From Gambelia wislizenii (lineage: Eukaryota; Chordata; Lepidosauria; Squamata; Crotaphytidae): 64,000 bases of DNA. Positions 10,723-22,759 of the stretch are shown here, in pieces. Below the pieces are notes generated by a model. It was not told where the DNA came from, made no database searches, and worked only from the letters and a program-made list of their open reading frames with translations. A program made the translations under genes and the position numbers. The stretch lies in contig JAUMIR010000001.1 of assembly GCA_030847615.1 (NCBI GenBank), forward strand, positions 443,106,687-443,170,686, in the 5' to 3' direction. Numbering within the stretch: the stretch's first letter is position 1; every line of letters starts with the position of its first letter.

Positions 10723-10745
10723 TTATTATCAGACCCGATAAAGAG
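10441..10745. promoter_or_regulatory. Cluster of GATA-type motifs downstream of SSTR1
   Basis: Within about 300 bases there are six GATAA/TTATC cores: TTATCTCG near 10449, TGATAAGA near 10474, AGATAAAT near 10486, CGATAAGG near 10681, TTATCAG near 10726 and CGATAAAG near 10736. The stretch is not a recognisable repeat and also carries AT-rich homeobox-like words (TTTATAATAAAG). It could be an enhancer or simply lie within the 3' UTR. Confidence 0.35.
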
Positions 10746-10869
10746 TTTGTCTCAAAAGATTTCTTTTAAGACTCCTAAATAACTTGGCTGCAGTTCACAC
10801 AATATTTGCTGGTACTTACCTCCAAGAAATCTGGTTGTTTTGAAGGGAGCCTCTTGTAATTAGAGCCTG

Positions 10870-11020
10870 GCAAGGTTTTTTTTTTTGTTTTTTGTTTTTT
10901 GTTTTGGTTTTTGGGTTTTTTTTGGAGCACAGCTCCCAAAATCTTCTCATTAGCCACAGTGGCTGGGTGGATTCTGGAAGCTGTAATCCCCAGCCCCCAA
11001 AAAGTAACTTCCAGGGTCTG
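10870..11020. repeat. T-rich run and repeat fragment
   Basis: Poly(T)/G-interrupted run at 10875-10925, then GAGCACAGCTCCCAAAATCT, the CTCCCAAAATC/GGGAGTTGTAG-type wording of a dispersed reptile MITE or SINE. Family not assigned. Confidence 0.4.
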
Positions 11021-11023
11021 CAT

Positions 11024-12735
11024 CTATGTGCTCAATAGTGTTATGTGATGAATCGGTGACATACTAGAATGTCGGCTTGCCAGTTCAGTCAGAAATCTCA
11101 TCTAATCCAGTTTCCAGGTTCCAAAGGTGGCTATGGGAAACTTGCAGGCCAGACCCTGATGTAATAAACAAGTTATATAGGTGTCCTGTTCTCTTGTTTG
11201 GCCCCAGCAAGCAGCTATCATCAGGTACAGGGTTGGTAATTTTTGGAAGTCTCTATGAAGTGCAAACGCTGTGGGAACTGCACCCAGAATTCTGGCTGCA
11301 ATTGTAATGTGTAGACTTGCAGAATCCATTCAGCTGCCATGTGTAGTATCCATGGTAGAATCAGGCTGCTTCTTTCCTATTTCTCTAGGCACAAAAGAGG
11401 AGCTGAAGAACAAGGGAGCTGCCAAATTGGGTCAAGCCAACTGACCCCTTTTGACCAAAAAAATCTGACCAAAAAGCCTGGAGTAGACCCTATTTAAAAC
11501 AAACAAACAAACCATACACCCATAAATGGACTGTGCAAAAACAAGGTGCTGGGTGCTGCTAGGGTGGGAAAAGATGGGCCCCGTCCCTTTATTTTTCATT
11601 GCCAAGTAACATAAATTTGTGTTTCTCTCTCTTTTTTTTTTTCTCTCTTAGCAGCTCTCTTATGTCGTAATACACTGTCCCATTGCTTCACTCAGTGTGT
11701 TAGGTTTCTTGGAATCCTGTTTTCAAATGTAAGACCAATTATGTTGTTTCTTTGTTTCATGCAATATATTGTTGTTTATGTGCTGTGAAAATGTTTGATC
11801 TTTGAAACTGTTCTCTTTTGAAACAGCTAGTGATGTATACCAAGTCTGGATAGTTATTCAAATAGTGGATAACTGAAAAGATTGAATGAAAGATAATTTA
11901 CAGGTTGCATTTGTCCAAGGTACTTTCATAGAGGGGAAGTGAAAAGCTTGTAGCTTTGGGGGAGTCCCTTGTCATTCCTTTTGTTTCCTGATTTTTAAAA
12001 ATATTCTTGTATATGTTTGGAAAAACAGCAAAGTGTTGTTTTGTAAATGGCAATGGCTAAAGTGCAAAGCTCAAATTATTATGTAATCATGCATATACAA
12101 CCTGATAAAACAATCTGTTCTACCTTTTGTTTTTAACCAGCTCTACAGTATGAAGACAAAACAGAAGCCAATATATTCCAACTATATACTTCAAATCTGC
12201 CCCCAATAAATGTAGTTTCACAGTAATCAGGGACATTTAAAAGAACTGGCATAGAAAAATAAGTATACCAATTTGCTCCAAAATATGTATGCAAAAGTTT
12301 AAAAATTATTTTGGAACAAGTGATTTCAAGATTGCAACTATAATTCTCCTCCACCCCCCTGAAAAAATAGCAAGTTTTCTCTCATACCACAATGGAGTTA
12401 AATTACACATTTCAGGTGCAAAGAAAAATGGGAAGCAATGCAGTTTAGCACTGCTCCTTGCTCACTTTTTCTACTCTTTCCATGATATATTCTTACCAGC
12501 ATTATTACAACAATTAAAGGGTTAAAATCATCAGTAGAGTGGAACTGTACTGTATGCACTTCTTGCAATTTTTAGTAGCTGTATAGCACTATTACATGGT
12601 TCTTTAAAGTCTGTATGTCTGCCTGCATGCATGCACACAAGCACATGTGCATAGCAGAAAAAAATAGATGATTGGTTCTAACAGCTTAACTTTGGTTGGA
12701 TTGTGTCTTTACATGTCTGGTTTACTATAGTGGAA
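11024..12735. other. No gene recognised
   Basis: AT-rich sequence with several AATAAA-like words but no coding potential. It could include distal SSTR1 3' UTR; I see no way to tell from sequence alone. Confidence 0.4.
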
Positions 12736-12736
12736 G

Positions 12737-12785
12737 AGATTTCTAGCCTAATCCTATGCATTTTTACTTGGAATTTAAGACCCAT
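12737..12785 (+). mobile_element. Palindromic MITE arm
   Basis: AGCCTAATCCTATGCATTTT TACTTGG-type arm of a small reptile MITE whose other arm type (TACTCAGAAGTAAGTCCCAT) appears at 13163 and whose related copy is at 42097-42190. Confidence 0.45.
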
Positions 12786-13073
12786 GTTGTTCGGGTGCTT
12801 ACTCGCATCCAAGTGCCATAGGTCTGCATTTCTCCAGGCAAAATCTGTGGGACTTACAAGTATTTCACTTTGGCTGGATTGTATTCACAGTTGGTCAGTG
12901 AGAAGGGAAGGGAAGGACGAAAAGAAGAGATGCAGTATGTCTGCAGATGCAGTTACATCTGTTTTGGCTTTGGCACACTTGGGGACTTCAAATTATAGGC
13001 TAGATGCCATTTGGACAAACTCTCATCACACCATTCTGTACAATTGTCCACCCAATGGGTAAAAACCAAAGCT

Positions 13074-13105
13074 GCAACAACAACAACAACAACAACAACA
13101 ACAAA
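13074..13105 (+). repeat. (CAA)n microsatellite
   Basis: Uninterrupted CAA repeats, about ten units. Confidence 0.9.
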
Positions 13106-13162
13106 AAGCTGGTAGTCAGTGGAACTAAATGGAAAAACTTCAGTTTACCATACATTGCAGAC

Positions 13163-13245
13163 ACTTATGTAATTACTCAGAAGTAAGTCCCATTGAGTTC
13201 AATAGGACCTATTCACAGTTAAGCACATATAGGACTGTAGCCTTG
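13163..13245 (+). mobile_element. Small MITE copy (AAGTAAGTCCCATTGA type)
   Basis: ACTCAGAAGTAAGTCCCATT ... AATAGGACCTATTCACAG ... ATATAGGACTGTAGCC is a widespread squamate short repeat with internal inverted symmetry; related copies at 12737 and 42097. Confidence 0.55.
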
Positions 13246-13249
13246 GAGG

Positions 13250-16200
13250 ACTAGATCATTTTATTATGGCAGACACCAACATGGAAGTTATTGAATCATG
13301 CCTATAGCCTGTATTTCAGTTCTTTCACTATTCTGTGGGTTATTCATTTGCAATTATTCTATTATATTAACTCGATTGCTCATTGTACCTTCCTACTCTC
13401 CAGATTCCACTTCAATGTCTTTTCTAACATGCCTCTAGAAATTAAGAGAATTGTGAAATTGTTCAGAACAGACAGAAATCACATTGGGCTGATTTTTAAT
13501 TAAGTTATTTTTTACATTTTTAGAGTGGCATTTCAAATTTGGATCACTGTTTACTTAAGAGGGTATCAATCTAGTGCTCTTATGCTGTCATTTTTTCCCT
13601 CAGCAATACTGTAATTCAGTGTTAGCTTAATAAACAGATGTACTAATCAGGACTCTGCAATCTATTTTTTACCATTTCTGTGCAATCACTCAGGTGGTTT
13701 GAGCTTTAACAGGTACTGAAAAAGCATATAATCACACACAGAACCAAGATTTGCTCAGAAATGAACCAAAGCTTTGCTTGTTCTTTCACCATGTCACAAA
13801 GGCAATTTAAGAAGGGAGGGTTCTGTGCTCCATAGCAGACTAAGCCAGCATATATACAGATTTAACCAATCTGACCAACCTTTCAGTTTGAGAGCCTAGA
13901 GATAAGAATTAATACAGAATCTGAACATGCAGTATTAAACTGAAAGATGGCGTTGGTTACACTTGAAAATAATCCTCTATGAACTCTAAAACGAAGTGTC
14001 AATAAGCCTTGCATTTTGAAATTTGAGGAGAAGGCAGTGCAATTTTATTCTGAAAGTGTTTATAAAGGCCTCAGTGGGGCTGTGCCCTCTTTGATGCAGC
14101 TCAACAGGAAAGCACTAAAGTTCATTGGAACACATGATGGGTTTCACAGAAGAGGGCACTCTTTCCCTTGGGAGAAGCCAGCTTTTTAACAAACCCAAGC
14201 CTGACTGCTTTTCATGACATTTTACTCTTGTTTGTGGAAATAAATGCCTTGATAATGCATTTATAAGCATGGTGGAAATAACTACACAGATTGCAGAGGC
14301 TGGAATGAGGGGTCATGAAGACCCTTGCTTTGCAAAGTGCATTGTGTTAACCTGAGCACGCAACTAAACTGCCAACCTAGCAACTATATGAATAGTGCCA
14401 CCCATACAATTTCAAATTGATCTAGTACTGAGTATCCAGAAATGTAAAAGTACTACTGTATATTTTACCTTGCTTGGTATGTGGAGTGGCAGTGGGGGGA
14501 TTAACTATATAAAAAGTGACCAAAATATGTTATTGTTTGGAGATGAAAGAGTTGCCAGGGTTATCATCATGTAAATTATGCTTCAGTTAAAATTCTAATG
14601 TTGAATTCCTTTTACTCAGTATAATATGAGTGGATGTTTCATAAATACTAACAGGTTTTAGTGATATGCACAAAGTGTTAAATTAGTTACAAGCTCTAAA
14701 TAAGACATGCTGTGCCTGCACAAAGATTGCTTAGCTTACAGTTTACCAGCTGCTGCACCAGCACAACATCACAGAATATTACACTGGCCCTTCATGCCAA
14801 AACACCAGGATGAGGCCATTATCTTGGGATTTTAAATAGGGGATGTTGTGTTGAATTACGCTGCAGTGTTTCCCTAGTGAAGAAAAACATGTCTCTGATA
14901 GGGCTACCCCCCCACCTCAAAATAAATCACCTAACATAACATATGATGCTAATTTTACTGAAAATCTTTAGATTCTAATACAATGTGATGAGACACATTC
15001 AGGACCATGGTCTTATTCATACATTGTGTTGGTTTTTTTGTGATTTTAATCTCTTCAAACATGGGGTCATCTGGCAAGCTGTTCATGTGAAGCCAAGAGG
15101 AAGGTTTCCAGTCATGTGTACACAGAGTATATGCACATGCTATTTGGATACGTGAAGATTCAGAGGTTACAGAGTGCTTGTGGGGTAAAGCCAGTGGATG
15201 TAAACAGATGTGATGCCAATCCTCTTCCATATACATTCCATGTATACCAGTATGGGCAACATGTAGCCAGCAGGGCACATGTGAACTCCTCAATGGCCAG
15301 TTTTGCAAATCCTGCCATTCACACTTGCCATTGCCACCATCAGTAAAAACACACAATCAAAATGTAGTTACCACAAAATGCACTGTTACCACTCATCCTA
15401 ACCTTTCCTTCCAGAAGAGAAGATGGTGGAAATCTTGATGGTTGTAGCCATCAAACTGCAGCACCAATGGTATGGCCTCCAATGACTTGGTGCCACTGCA
15501 ACACCCTAACACTGGAAGTTGGCTATGCCTGGTGTACATAAGTAAAATATCTGCAGAATCCAAATTGGGGGAGGGGGTTGGTGAGGGGATATCCAGGAGT
15601 TGAGTACTATGAGGTGAATGTTTCCTGAAGTCTGACTTGGACAATGAGCTTTGACTTCTCCAGTTATGCATCACTATAAAGTAGGCTTTTCATATGTTAA
15701 GACCCAATAATCTTACATTGGTTGGTTTCTCAAGACAGGACATTTAGAGTATTTATTACATTTTGTAGTATCATTGCTATACTTTCTGAAGACATAATTT
15801 TTAAAACATCTCAGCTAACCTCAAAGATTTTAATACAAATATACAACAAGCTCAATTTCATTTCCAGAATGGAATCGTATACAGTATTCCCATTTCTGCA
15901 AATTTTGTTTCAAAACTTTGTCGTTGCAAAGATGGAAGCACATTGAGAAATGCCAGCAAGTTCTGACTGCTTTATTTCATTTTGCTGAAAAAGTAAGATT
16001 CAAAATAAAGATTTCCATTAAAAAAAACTATAGGCAAGAAACAAAGAAGTAGTAGATGCAAAAAATAAATGTCATTCTCAAGAAAGAATTGCTCTGTGCT
16101 TGGCTTCTGCAATTGTTAGTCCCTAGAACTTTATCAAGTCTCTAGGGGCAGCAGCTGAGAAAATGAATCACAAATCTATGGAGGGAAATAAAATACTTTC

Positions 16201-16520
16201 TTCATATTATGCATTGTAGATTTCTCTTGCACAAACTCCCACTGGACCAATAGCTGGAAACCTGAGCTCATACAAAACACACACAATCACATTTTAAATC
16301 TATTGGAGAACATACTGTATTGCAAAAATAAGAGGTAGTCAAGAACCATGGTGAAAGTAATAATCGGCTGAAGTTGGTACATTAGAAATCATTGGATTTT
16401 AGAGGTTTGCCATTATGTAATTTTTATTTCTTGAAGAATAGGTGTTTAAGTTCCCACATACCTCCTGTAGGGATGCTTTGTATTGCAACGTCTCTGCCTT
16501 AAACATGGAATTTCATTAGA
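13250..16520. other. No feature recognised
   Basis: About 3.3 kb of AT-rich sequence with no supported gene or named repeat. Short frames present are consistent with chance. Confidence 0.5.

Positions 16521-16522
<2 letters not shown>

Positions 16523-16553
<31 letters not shown>
16523..16553 (+). repeat. (TG)n microsatellite
   Basis: About 15 TG units. Confidence 0.9.
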
Positions 16554-16554
<1 letters not shown>

Positions 16555-16679
16555 CAGGCAAAAAAAAATGAGTTAGGATGAATTATTGGTGCATAGTCAT
16601 TTTTAATTAGTAGCCCCTTCCTTGCTCTTTGGGCCCTGAAAAACTTTGTTTTGCCCACAGAGAGAGACAAAGAATACAT

Positions 16680-16885
16680 AGGTTGTTGCCTTATACTAAA
16701 TCCATCTAGTCCAGTATTAGTTCTCATTGATAGTGGCTGTCCAGTGTATGAGGGAGAATACTGTCCTAGTTCCACTTAGAGATTCTTGGTATTCTCTGAT
16801 CATCTCTCATCCAAGTACCAACCAAGCATGACACATTTTAGCTTCCAAAATCAGTCACAATCAGGTGTGCTCAATGTAGTACAGT
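16680..16885 (-). mobile_element. 5S-rRNA-derived SINE (diverged)
   Basis: CTCTCATCCAAGTACCAACC near 16805, then TTTAGCTTCCAAAATCAG, is the reverse complement of the internal control region of 5S rRNA (GTTAGTACTTGGATG...). Preceded by the tail wording GTTGCCTTATACTAAATCC. Confidence 0.6.
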
Positions 16886-16889
16886 CAGC

Positions 16890-17735
16890 CTGCTACTTGC
16901 TACCATTAAGAAACTATCACCCTTTCCTTGGTTTCACTTTAAAGAATACTGGGGAGTTATAGAAACTGAAGGTCTATAGTTGCTTAATTCTCACCACTCT
17001 ACTTGGAAGTGATCAGGGTGACTGCGCTTTGATGTGGATGGGCTCAGACAAGCCACAGAATTAAGGAAGATTAAGGAGTCTATTTGGTTGGCAGGTCCAC
17101 AGATGAAAGATAGATGGGAGTTCAATTAGTCAAGGGATAGAAGAAGCTTTGATGTTTCAATGGCAGAGTTATGGCTTAAGAGGTGAGTTACTTTTAAAGG
17201 AAGCACACTTGGTTTTTAGTGAATGCCATGATGATAATTACATGTAATTTATTACCTAGATATGCAAGCCTTTCCCCAAAGAGCACAGGGCAGCCTCTTA
17301 TGGTGGACTGGGCTGGGAAACAAAATCTATTCAAGTGTTTGACCACAGCTGCATTTGTAGGATCACATACCACGTAGGAGGCACAAAGCACATGCATCAA
17401 TCCCTCTTTAGTGCATCCACACTCACTGGCCCCTCTCCTTTACTCCAACCTTCTCACATTCAGCTGAAGGCACTTATAATGTCACTTGAGACTCATTCAG
17501 ACTTAATGTGTGAAGGTTGGGAGTGGAAGGATGAGGAGAGGTTACTGAATGAAGGGGCTGCTGCAAGCAAGGCCAACATACAGAGCCCACACCCTCTACA
17601 CAGTTTGAGCCTTTTATGGTGGGCTGAACACCCAAAGAGGGCTGTGGTGATCAATGCAATGACGACCAAAGAACATCACAGAACATCATTGGTCTGAACA
17701 GGGATTCCTATCCTTACTTTGCTCTCACTTTAATT
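16890..17735. other. No feature recognised
   Basis: Intergenic; nothing nameable seen. Confidence 0.45.
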
Positions 17736-17740
17736 ACAAC

Positions 17741-17995
17741 AGTAGGACCCCCATATCCACTGGGGATTGGTTCTGGGGGGGGGGCGTGGATACCAAAAAC
17801 CGTGGATAATAGCGAACACCATTGAAAATAATGGGACTTCCTGTTTAAAGTACCATAGAGTTGCCTTGGAGGACCTAGAAAATGGCTAGAGAGGACACAT
17901 TTTCTAGGAAGATTCTATGATAGGTGGGCTATTTTGTGTCCCGTGGATAATTGAATCAGTGGATAATGAATCAGTTGACATGGGGTCCTACAGTA
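17741..17995. mobile_element. Tc1/mariner-pogo (Tigger-like) MITE
   Basis: Left end CAGTAGGACCCCCATATCCA then CTGGGGATTGGTTC; right end ATGGGGTCCTACAGTA is its inverse. Internal GTGGATACCAAAAACCGTGG and GTGGATAAT runs are typical of Tigger-type ends. About 255 bases, non-coding. Confidence 0.75.
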
Positions 17996-17999
17996 TTTG

Positions 18000-19205
18000 A
18001 AAGATTTCTTTCCTGAGAAACATCTTCCTTGAAGATGGAGCTGGGATGTGGAGAAATTATGTCACTGGTAGGGAAGGAAGCCTTGCAAAAAATGATAAGT
18101 GTACCTGAGTCTCTGCTTTGGCAGAAGTAGGACCCCAAGCATGGTCTTTGAAGGAGAGTTAACAAAGTTATCTGGCAATGCCTTATGTGAATTATTTCTG
18201 CAAAGAGATTTCAAAGTGATGGCAGTTTGTGATATGGAGCAAGCCTTCTGTATTCAAAGAGAACAAATGAATGCAAGGATGAACTAGTACCCACATATAC
18301 TTTGATGTACAGTACATTCACTAGAATTGTCAACCTCCCAGGCACCTTCAAAGCTGCTATTTGCAGAAGGCAAACAAAACCTTCATGTATGAGAGTATCA
18401 AGCATCACATAGTGTCTTTCAGGCTCTAAGCTCAACAGCCTGTCAACAAGAAAGCACAGAGGAGACAGGGACTCACTACTCCCAATAAAAAGCACCCCCA
18501 AACTGTGATTTACGTATTAGGAATATAAATCTACTAGCAGCTTATAGGTTCTGTTTGCTCCTACCTGATGTAATAAATTCCAGCAGTCACCATGGCATTT
18601 ATAATAATTCACCATTTGTGACACTCCTGTGAGGGCTGTATCATTCTAGTAACATAAGCTGCATACCACGTTTGTATAAATTTGAACTAACATCACATTT
18701 TCCTTTCCCCATATCATACAGTTAATATAATTTACTTGATCCTGAAATGTAATGAACTTGAAAATTGAAAATCTTGGTTTTAGGCACAGGGAATAAATTA
18801 CTGTTACTAATTATGCTAAAGGTATATCTAGAAGGACATATTGCTTTCATAGTACCACTATACGGCGAAGCCAATCTGACAGCAAATAACAACAAATACC
18901 TAGCAGGACTTGGAAAGGAGGAAAGAAAATGTGGCAGGGAATTGCCTTCTCACTATAACATAAATTCCATGGGTGGGGAGAAATGAAATTTGGGGCATAG
19001 GAATTGGAGTGAAAAACTCCTATGAAAAGATTTAACCTTTTTTTAGAATGATGGAATGCTGTTTAAAACAAAGTTTTAAAATAGGGTTTTTGCTGCCCTT
19101 CAGTCATATAAAATGCATTATATAATTATGATGCAATAACTACATAACACATTTGTGAAGTATCAAGAAATTATGAATCTTGTATGCCCTAGATATGTAT
19201 GTGTG
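18000..19205. other. No feature recognised
   Basis: AT-rich intergenic DNA without supported features. Confidence 0.45.
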
Positions 19206-19206
19206 T

Positions 19207-19432
19207 ATATGTGCCTTCAAGTTGCCCACTGGCTTATGTTAACCCCATGAATTTCATAGTGCTTTTTTAGACAAGGAATACTCAGAGGTAGTTTTGCCAA
19301 TTCCCTGCTCTGAAATATAGTGTAAAAAACCTGGCATTTGTTAGCAGTCTCTCATTCAAGTACTAACCAGGGCTGACCCTGCTTAGTTTCCAAGAGCAGA
19401 CAGGATCTGGTGCCTACAACTTTCAAATCACC
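19207..19432 (-). mobile_element. 5S-rRNA-derived SINE
   Basis: The reverse strand at 19344-19425 reads as 5S rRNA: GGAAACTAAGCAGGGTCAGC then CCTGGTTAGTACTTGAATGA. The 3' portion (19207-19340) is a tail ending in CTTGAAGGCACATA, the same end as the tRNA-SINE tail here. Pol III type-1 internal promoter origin. Confidence 0.8.
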
Positions 19433-19439
19433 AGATTGT

Positions 19440-20190
19440 AAATTTAACATAAATTTCTAGAGGGATATCATGGTATAGCTACTCCTTTTATGTTTTATTA
19501 TGTTTTATTGCAGGAACAAGTACATATATCTTTGAGGCCTATTATTTGGTGACCACCTATCCTGAAATATTTACCTTATAAAGAAATTAGGAATAACAGA
19601 AAGTAATATTGGCCAATTGCAGCATTCCTTTCTGCTAGAATAATTCTGAGACTATTTTAGTGTACCTATTTCACATAAAAATATTTGTTATGTATGCATG
19701 CACTCTTGGCATATTCTCATGCCACCTAGTTTAGATCTTCAAGAGTGCAAACTGTGTTATGTATTCATGGGTTAGAATACATTTTAATGAAATGAAAAAT
19801 GCATCCTTGTTTTAATCAGGGAGCCAATTAAAGCTCAATGGGAGCTTACAGAGGGCAAGGCTGATGAAGTAAAAGCCTTATGTGAATTATTCCACTCACT
19901 GTATGTAACAGAACAGCTTGCACAGAACCAAAAAAAAAAAAAATCAAAATACATCGATTTCTTTGAAGTACAACAAATCAATAGTACAGTTAAATGCTAA
20001 CTTCTTCCTATCACCTTGACAACTTTAGTTTGCATATTATCAGAGAGAAACTGCTGGGAGATCAAAAATACTGTTTAGAACCAAATTCTAAATATTGTTG
20101 AATAATAAAAGGCAACAGAGTTCTGAGGATAGTTGAGGAACCACTTTGTACTGATGAAAGAAGCATGTCAGCAAATCTTGAAGGAGACAG
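19440..20190. other. No feature recognised
   Basis: AT-rich; poly(A) run near 19930. No gene. Confidence 0.45.
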
Positions 20191-20195
20191 ACTCT

Positions 20196-20841
20196 GGGTT
20201 TGTCTATATAAGGCAATAAAATGTGGACTGAAGTGCACTAATGTCAATTCGCAGCAGTTTTCATTTGTCTCCACATTTTTTTTTTCAAGATTGCAGGCAT
20301 GCGGAGCCATATGTGTTTGATGTTCAAACGGGCATGCAAGTCAAGATGGTGGGTGCAAGTGAATTACTCACGTTTTTTATTGTCACCAGTTGCTGCCACT
20401 GAACAGTATTTTTTTTTTAAAAAAGAAGCAAATCCAAGGTGTGGAAGCACAATCCTCTGCCTAAATAAACAGAAAAAAAGAGAGAAAGGCTGTTTCATTG
20501 CCTCAGTGCACAATTGCTATGGTGAAAATCCAGCATGACAGTTCCAGGCGCTTGCCTTGACAGCAAGCACCCGCTGTGCATGTCTGACCAATCAGCTTTC
20601 CACTTCTGGTTGTTATTGGGAATGTACAGCAAAACAAATTGGTTGTCCCAATGAGTAGGAATGCACATTTCCTTTGGAGCTTTTAAAAAAAATGCAGGAA
20701 AAACTGTAAAGGTTTTTACCGCAGAATATTTGGACTCTCCCCCACCCTTCTGAATATGGCAAAATTATGTAGGATCCCATTGGGACAAAAGGTATTCTCC
20801 TTGAATTCTGTGAGGAGAATTTTTGCTGTATAGACAAGCCC
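20196..20841. mobile_element. Unassigned TIR element, copy 1
   Basis: Ends GGGTTTGTCTATATA / (inverted) GGGCTTGTCTATAC, followed inwards by an ATAAA-rich strip. Internal wording TTTGGACT-C-CCCACCCTTCTGAATATGG is shared with copy 3 at 60107-60773 and, more distantly, copy 2 at 53252-54420. Non-coding, 646 bases. A target duplication is not clear for this copy. Confidence 0.65.
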
Positions 20842-20849
20842 TCCACCAC

Positions 20850-22400
20850 CCCATGTAGCTCCCGCCCACTATTCAAATGGTGGAGAAATCCTCCATAGTA
20901 AATGTTTGAGTGGCATGGAGGACTAGGAAAGAAAGAGAGAAATAGAATGACCCATTGTGGGCATGTAGAGCTATGTAGGGAGAATAACTTCTTCTTAGAT
21001 CCATTGATGGGCTTTTTCCATCAGTGTAAACACTACATTGGATTCTGCCTTTTGTTTAAATATATTTGAATTTTATTTTACATTTTTCTTAAGGGGATAT
21101 TTTATAAATATGTTGTTTGTAACTGTTCTAGCTTTTCTATATTTTAATTGTTATACATTTTTCAAATCATTTGAAGAAGAGGTTCTCCCACAACCTATAC
21201 GGTACATAGCTTCAGGGAAACACAATTTACATCTATGGAAATTATTAGACAGGAACAAAAAAAGTGTTCCTGTCCTACAATCTCCACTCCCATACCTGTC
21301 CCACCCCTGTCACACCACAATCACCCTCCCCACCGCACTTACCTCCTCTCCCGTTGTTCTGGCAATCCAGGAGTGAACGGAGCTCTAATGGAGCTCCCTT
21401 CACTTCCTGGAGCAAAATCCTGCGGATTCTCGCAAGAAGACATGAGTGCAGGAAACTCAAAAATAAAAATAAAAAGAACACCAAAAAAAATGACAGCAAG
21501 CACAAAAACACACTTTAAAAGGCAGAAGTAACCCAGGGAAGGTCATAAAAAGTGTGTCACTTACCTGGATGTCCTGATCTCACCCTGAAGTGTTCTGGCA
21601 GGGACCTCCCATTGATGCTGGGATCTTGCCAGCATAATGGGGCACCTTTTTGCTCGCAGAAACATTTATGACAGAAATGGAATGGGGGATTTATTGATGG
21701 CTTATCCTGTTAATAAAAAGCAGCACCAGCAGAATGGCAGTAGAACGGGTGCAGGACGAGGGAGGAATGACGTCATCTGAAAAGGGAGTCCTTTTGCTAT
21801 CTCCTGGCATTTGTATAACACCACTTTTAACACGTCTTATAATCTCCTGTATGTAAAGCCTGTGGCCTACCCACTGAGCTGAACAGTGGCCCATCTTCTC
21901 AGTCTCAGGAGTCTCTGTGGTCAATTTCATGGTTAATACACTTCACGCCCACCCACATCTTCTGTTTCATGATGGGCTTAAAAGTGTAATGTTGAGTGAT
22001 ATCATAGATTCTGACCACATTACATTTGGACTGAAGAGGATTTGAATTTCAGCTCAAGGACGTTCTTGCTTCACCTCTAATGAGAATTCAGAACTCTTCA
22101 GAAACAAAAGAACAGACTCCCATGTACTGCAGATGTACTTATGAGGAAACTCACCTTTATTATCTAATTAATGAGGTGCCTTATCTCTAATGACTTGATG
22201 AAAGACCAGATGTGGTGATGACATCAGAGTTAACCAAGCCCTCTGGAATGACTCTCAGCTCTTTGATATATTGTTGTCACTGCACTGCGGGTGCTAAATA
22301 ATCATCACAGAAGTAGCAATAAGGCAATTACCTATGCTTGAATTGACATTTTTTGAAGAAGGGGCCCAGATGATCTGATGCAAATACAGTAGAGACAAGA
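20850..22400. other. No gene recognised
   Basis: Intergenic. Contains C-rich stretch 21270-21350 and A-rich stretch 21460-21510. No repeat family named. Confidence 0.4.
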
Positions 22401-22740
22401 ATCTTATTGATAAAAGTTTACAAATCACTAGGTCCAGATTATTTGCAGTTCTTTATTCTTAAAGAACTGAACAGTGAAACTAGATCTTCTAACAAATATG
22501 TACTCCCTAACATTAGTCTCTATACCTGAGGATTTTAAAATGGCCAATGTAACATCCATTTTTTTAAAAAAAGTAATCTGGGAGGAATCTAGGAAATTAC
22601 ATGTTCCAATTACCTTAATGTCTGTTCTAGGTAAATTGGGGGAAAGCGTTATTAAAGATAAAATGATCAAGTATCTAGAATGTTGTCTGGTCAAGAAGAA
22701 TCTGTAAAGATAAGTTATGTCTCATTCTCAATAAGTTTAG
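22400..22740 (+). mobile_element. CR1 reverse-transcriptase fragment
   Basis: Reads AGTCTCTATACCTGAGGAT..., giving PEDFKMANVTSIFLKK followed out of frame by LGKLGESVIKD, the CR1 RT block normally of the form P-dWk-anV-PIFKKG ... NYRPVSLT. Frames broken, very old. Confidence 0.65.
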
Positions 22741-22759
22741 TATTACAGTGCTAAGCCTC

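Noticed and set aside
13074..13105. CRISPR-like or structured tandem repeat
   Set aside because: Plain trinucleotide microsatellite with no spacers; eukaryotic sequence.
16680..19432. Functional 5S rRNA gene
   Set aside because: Only the internal 5S portion is present, mutated and fused to a SINE tail.
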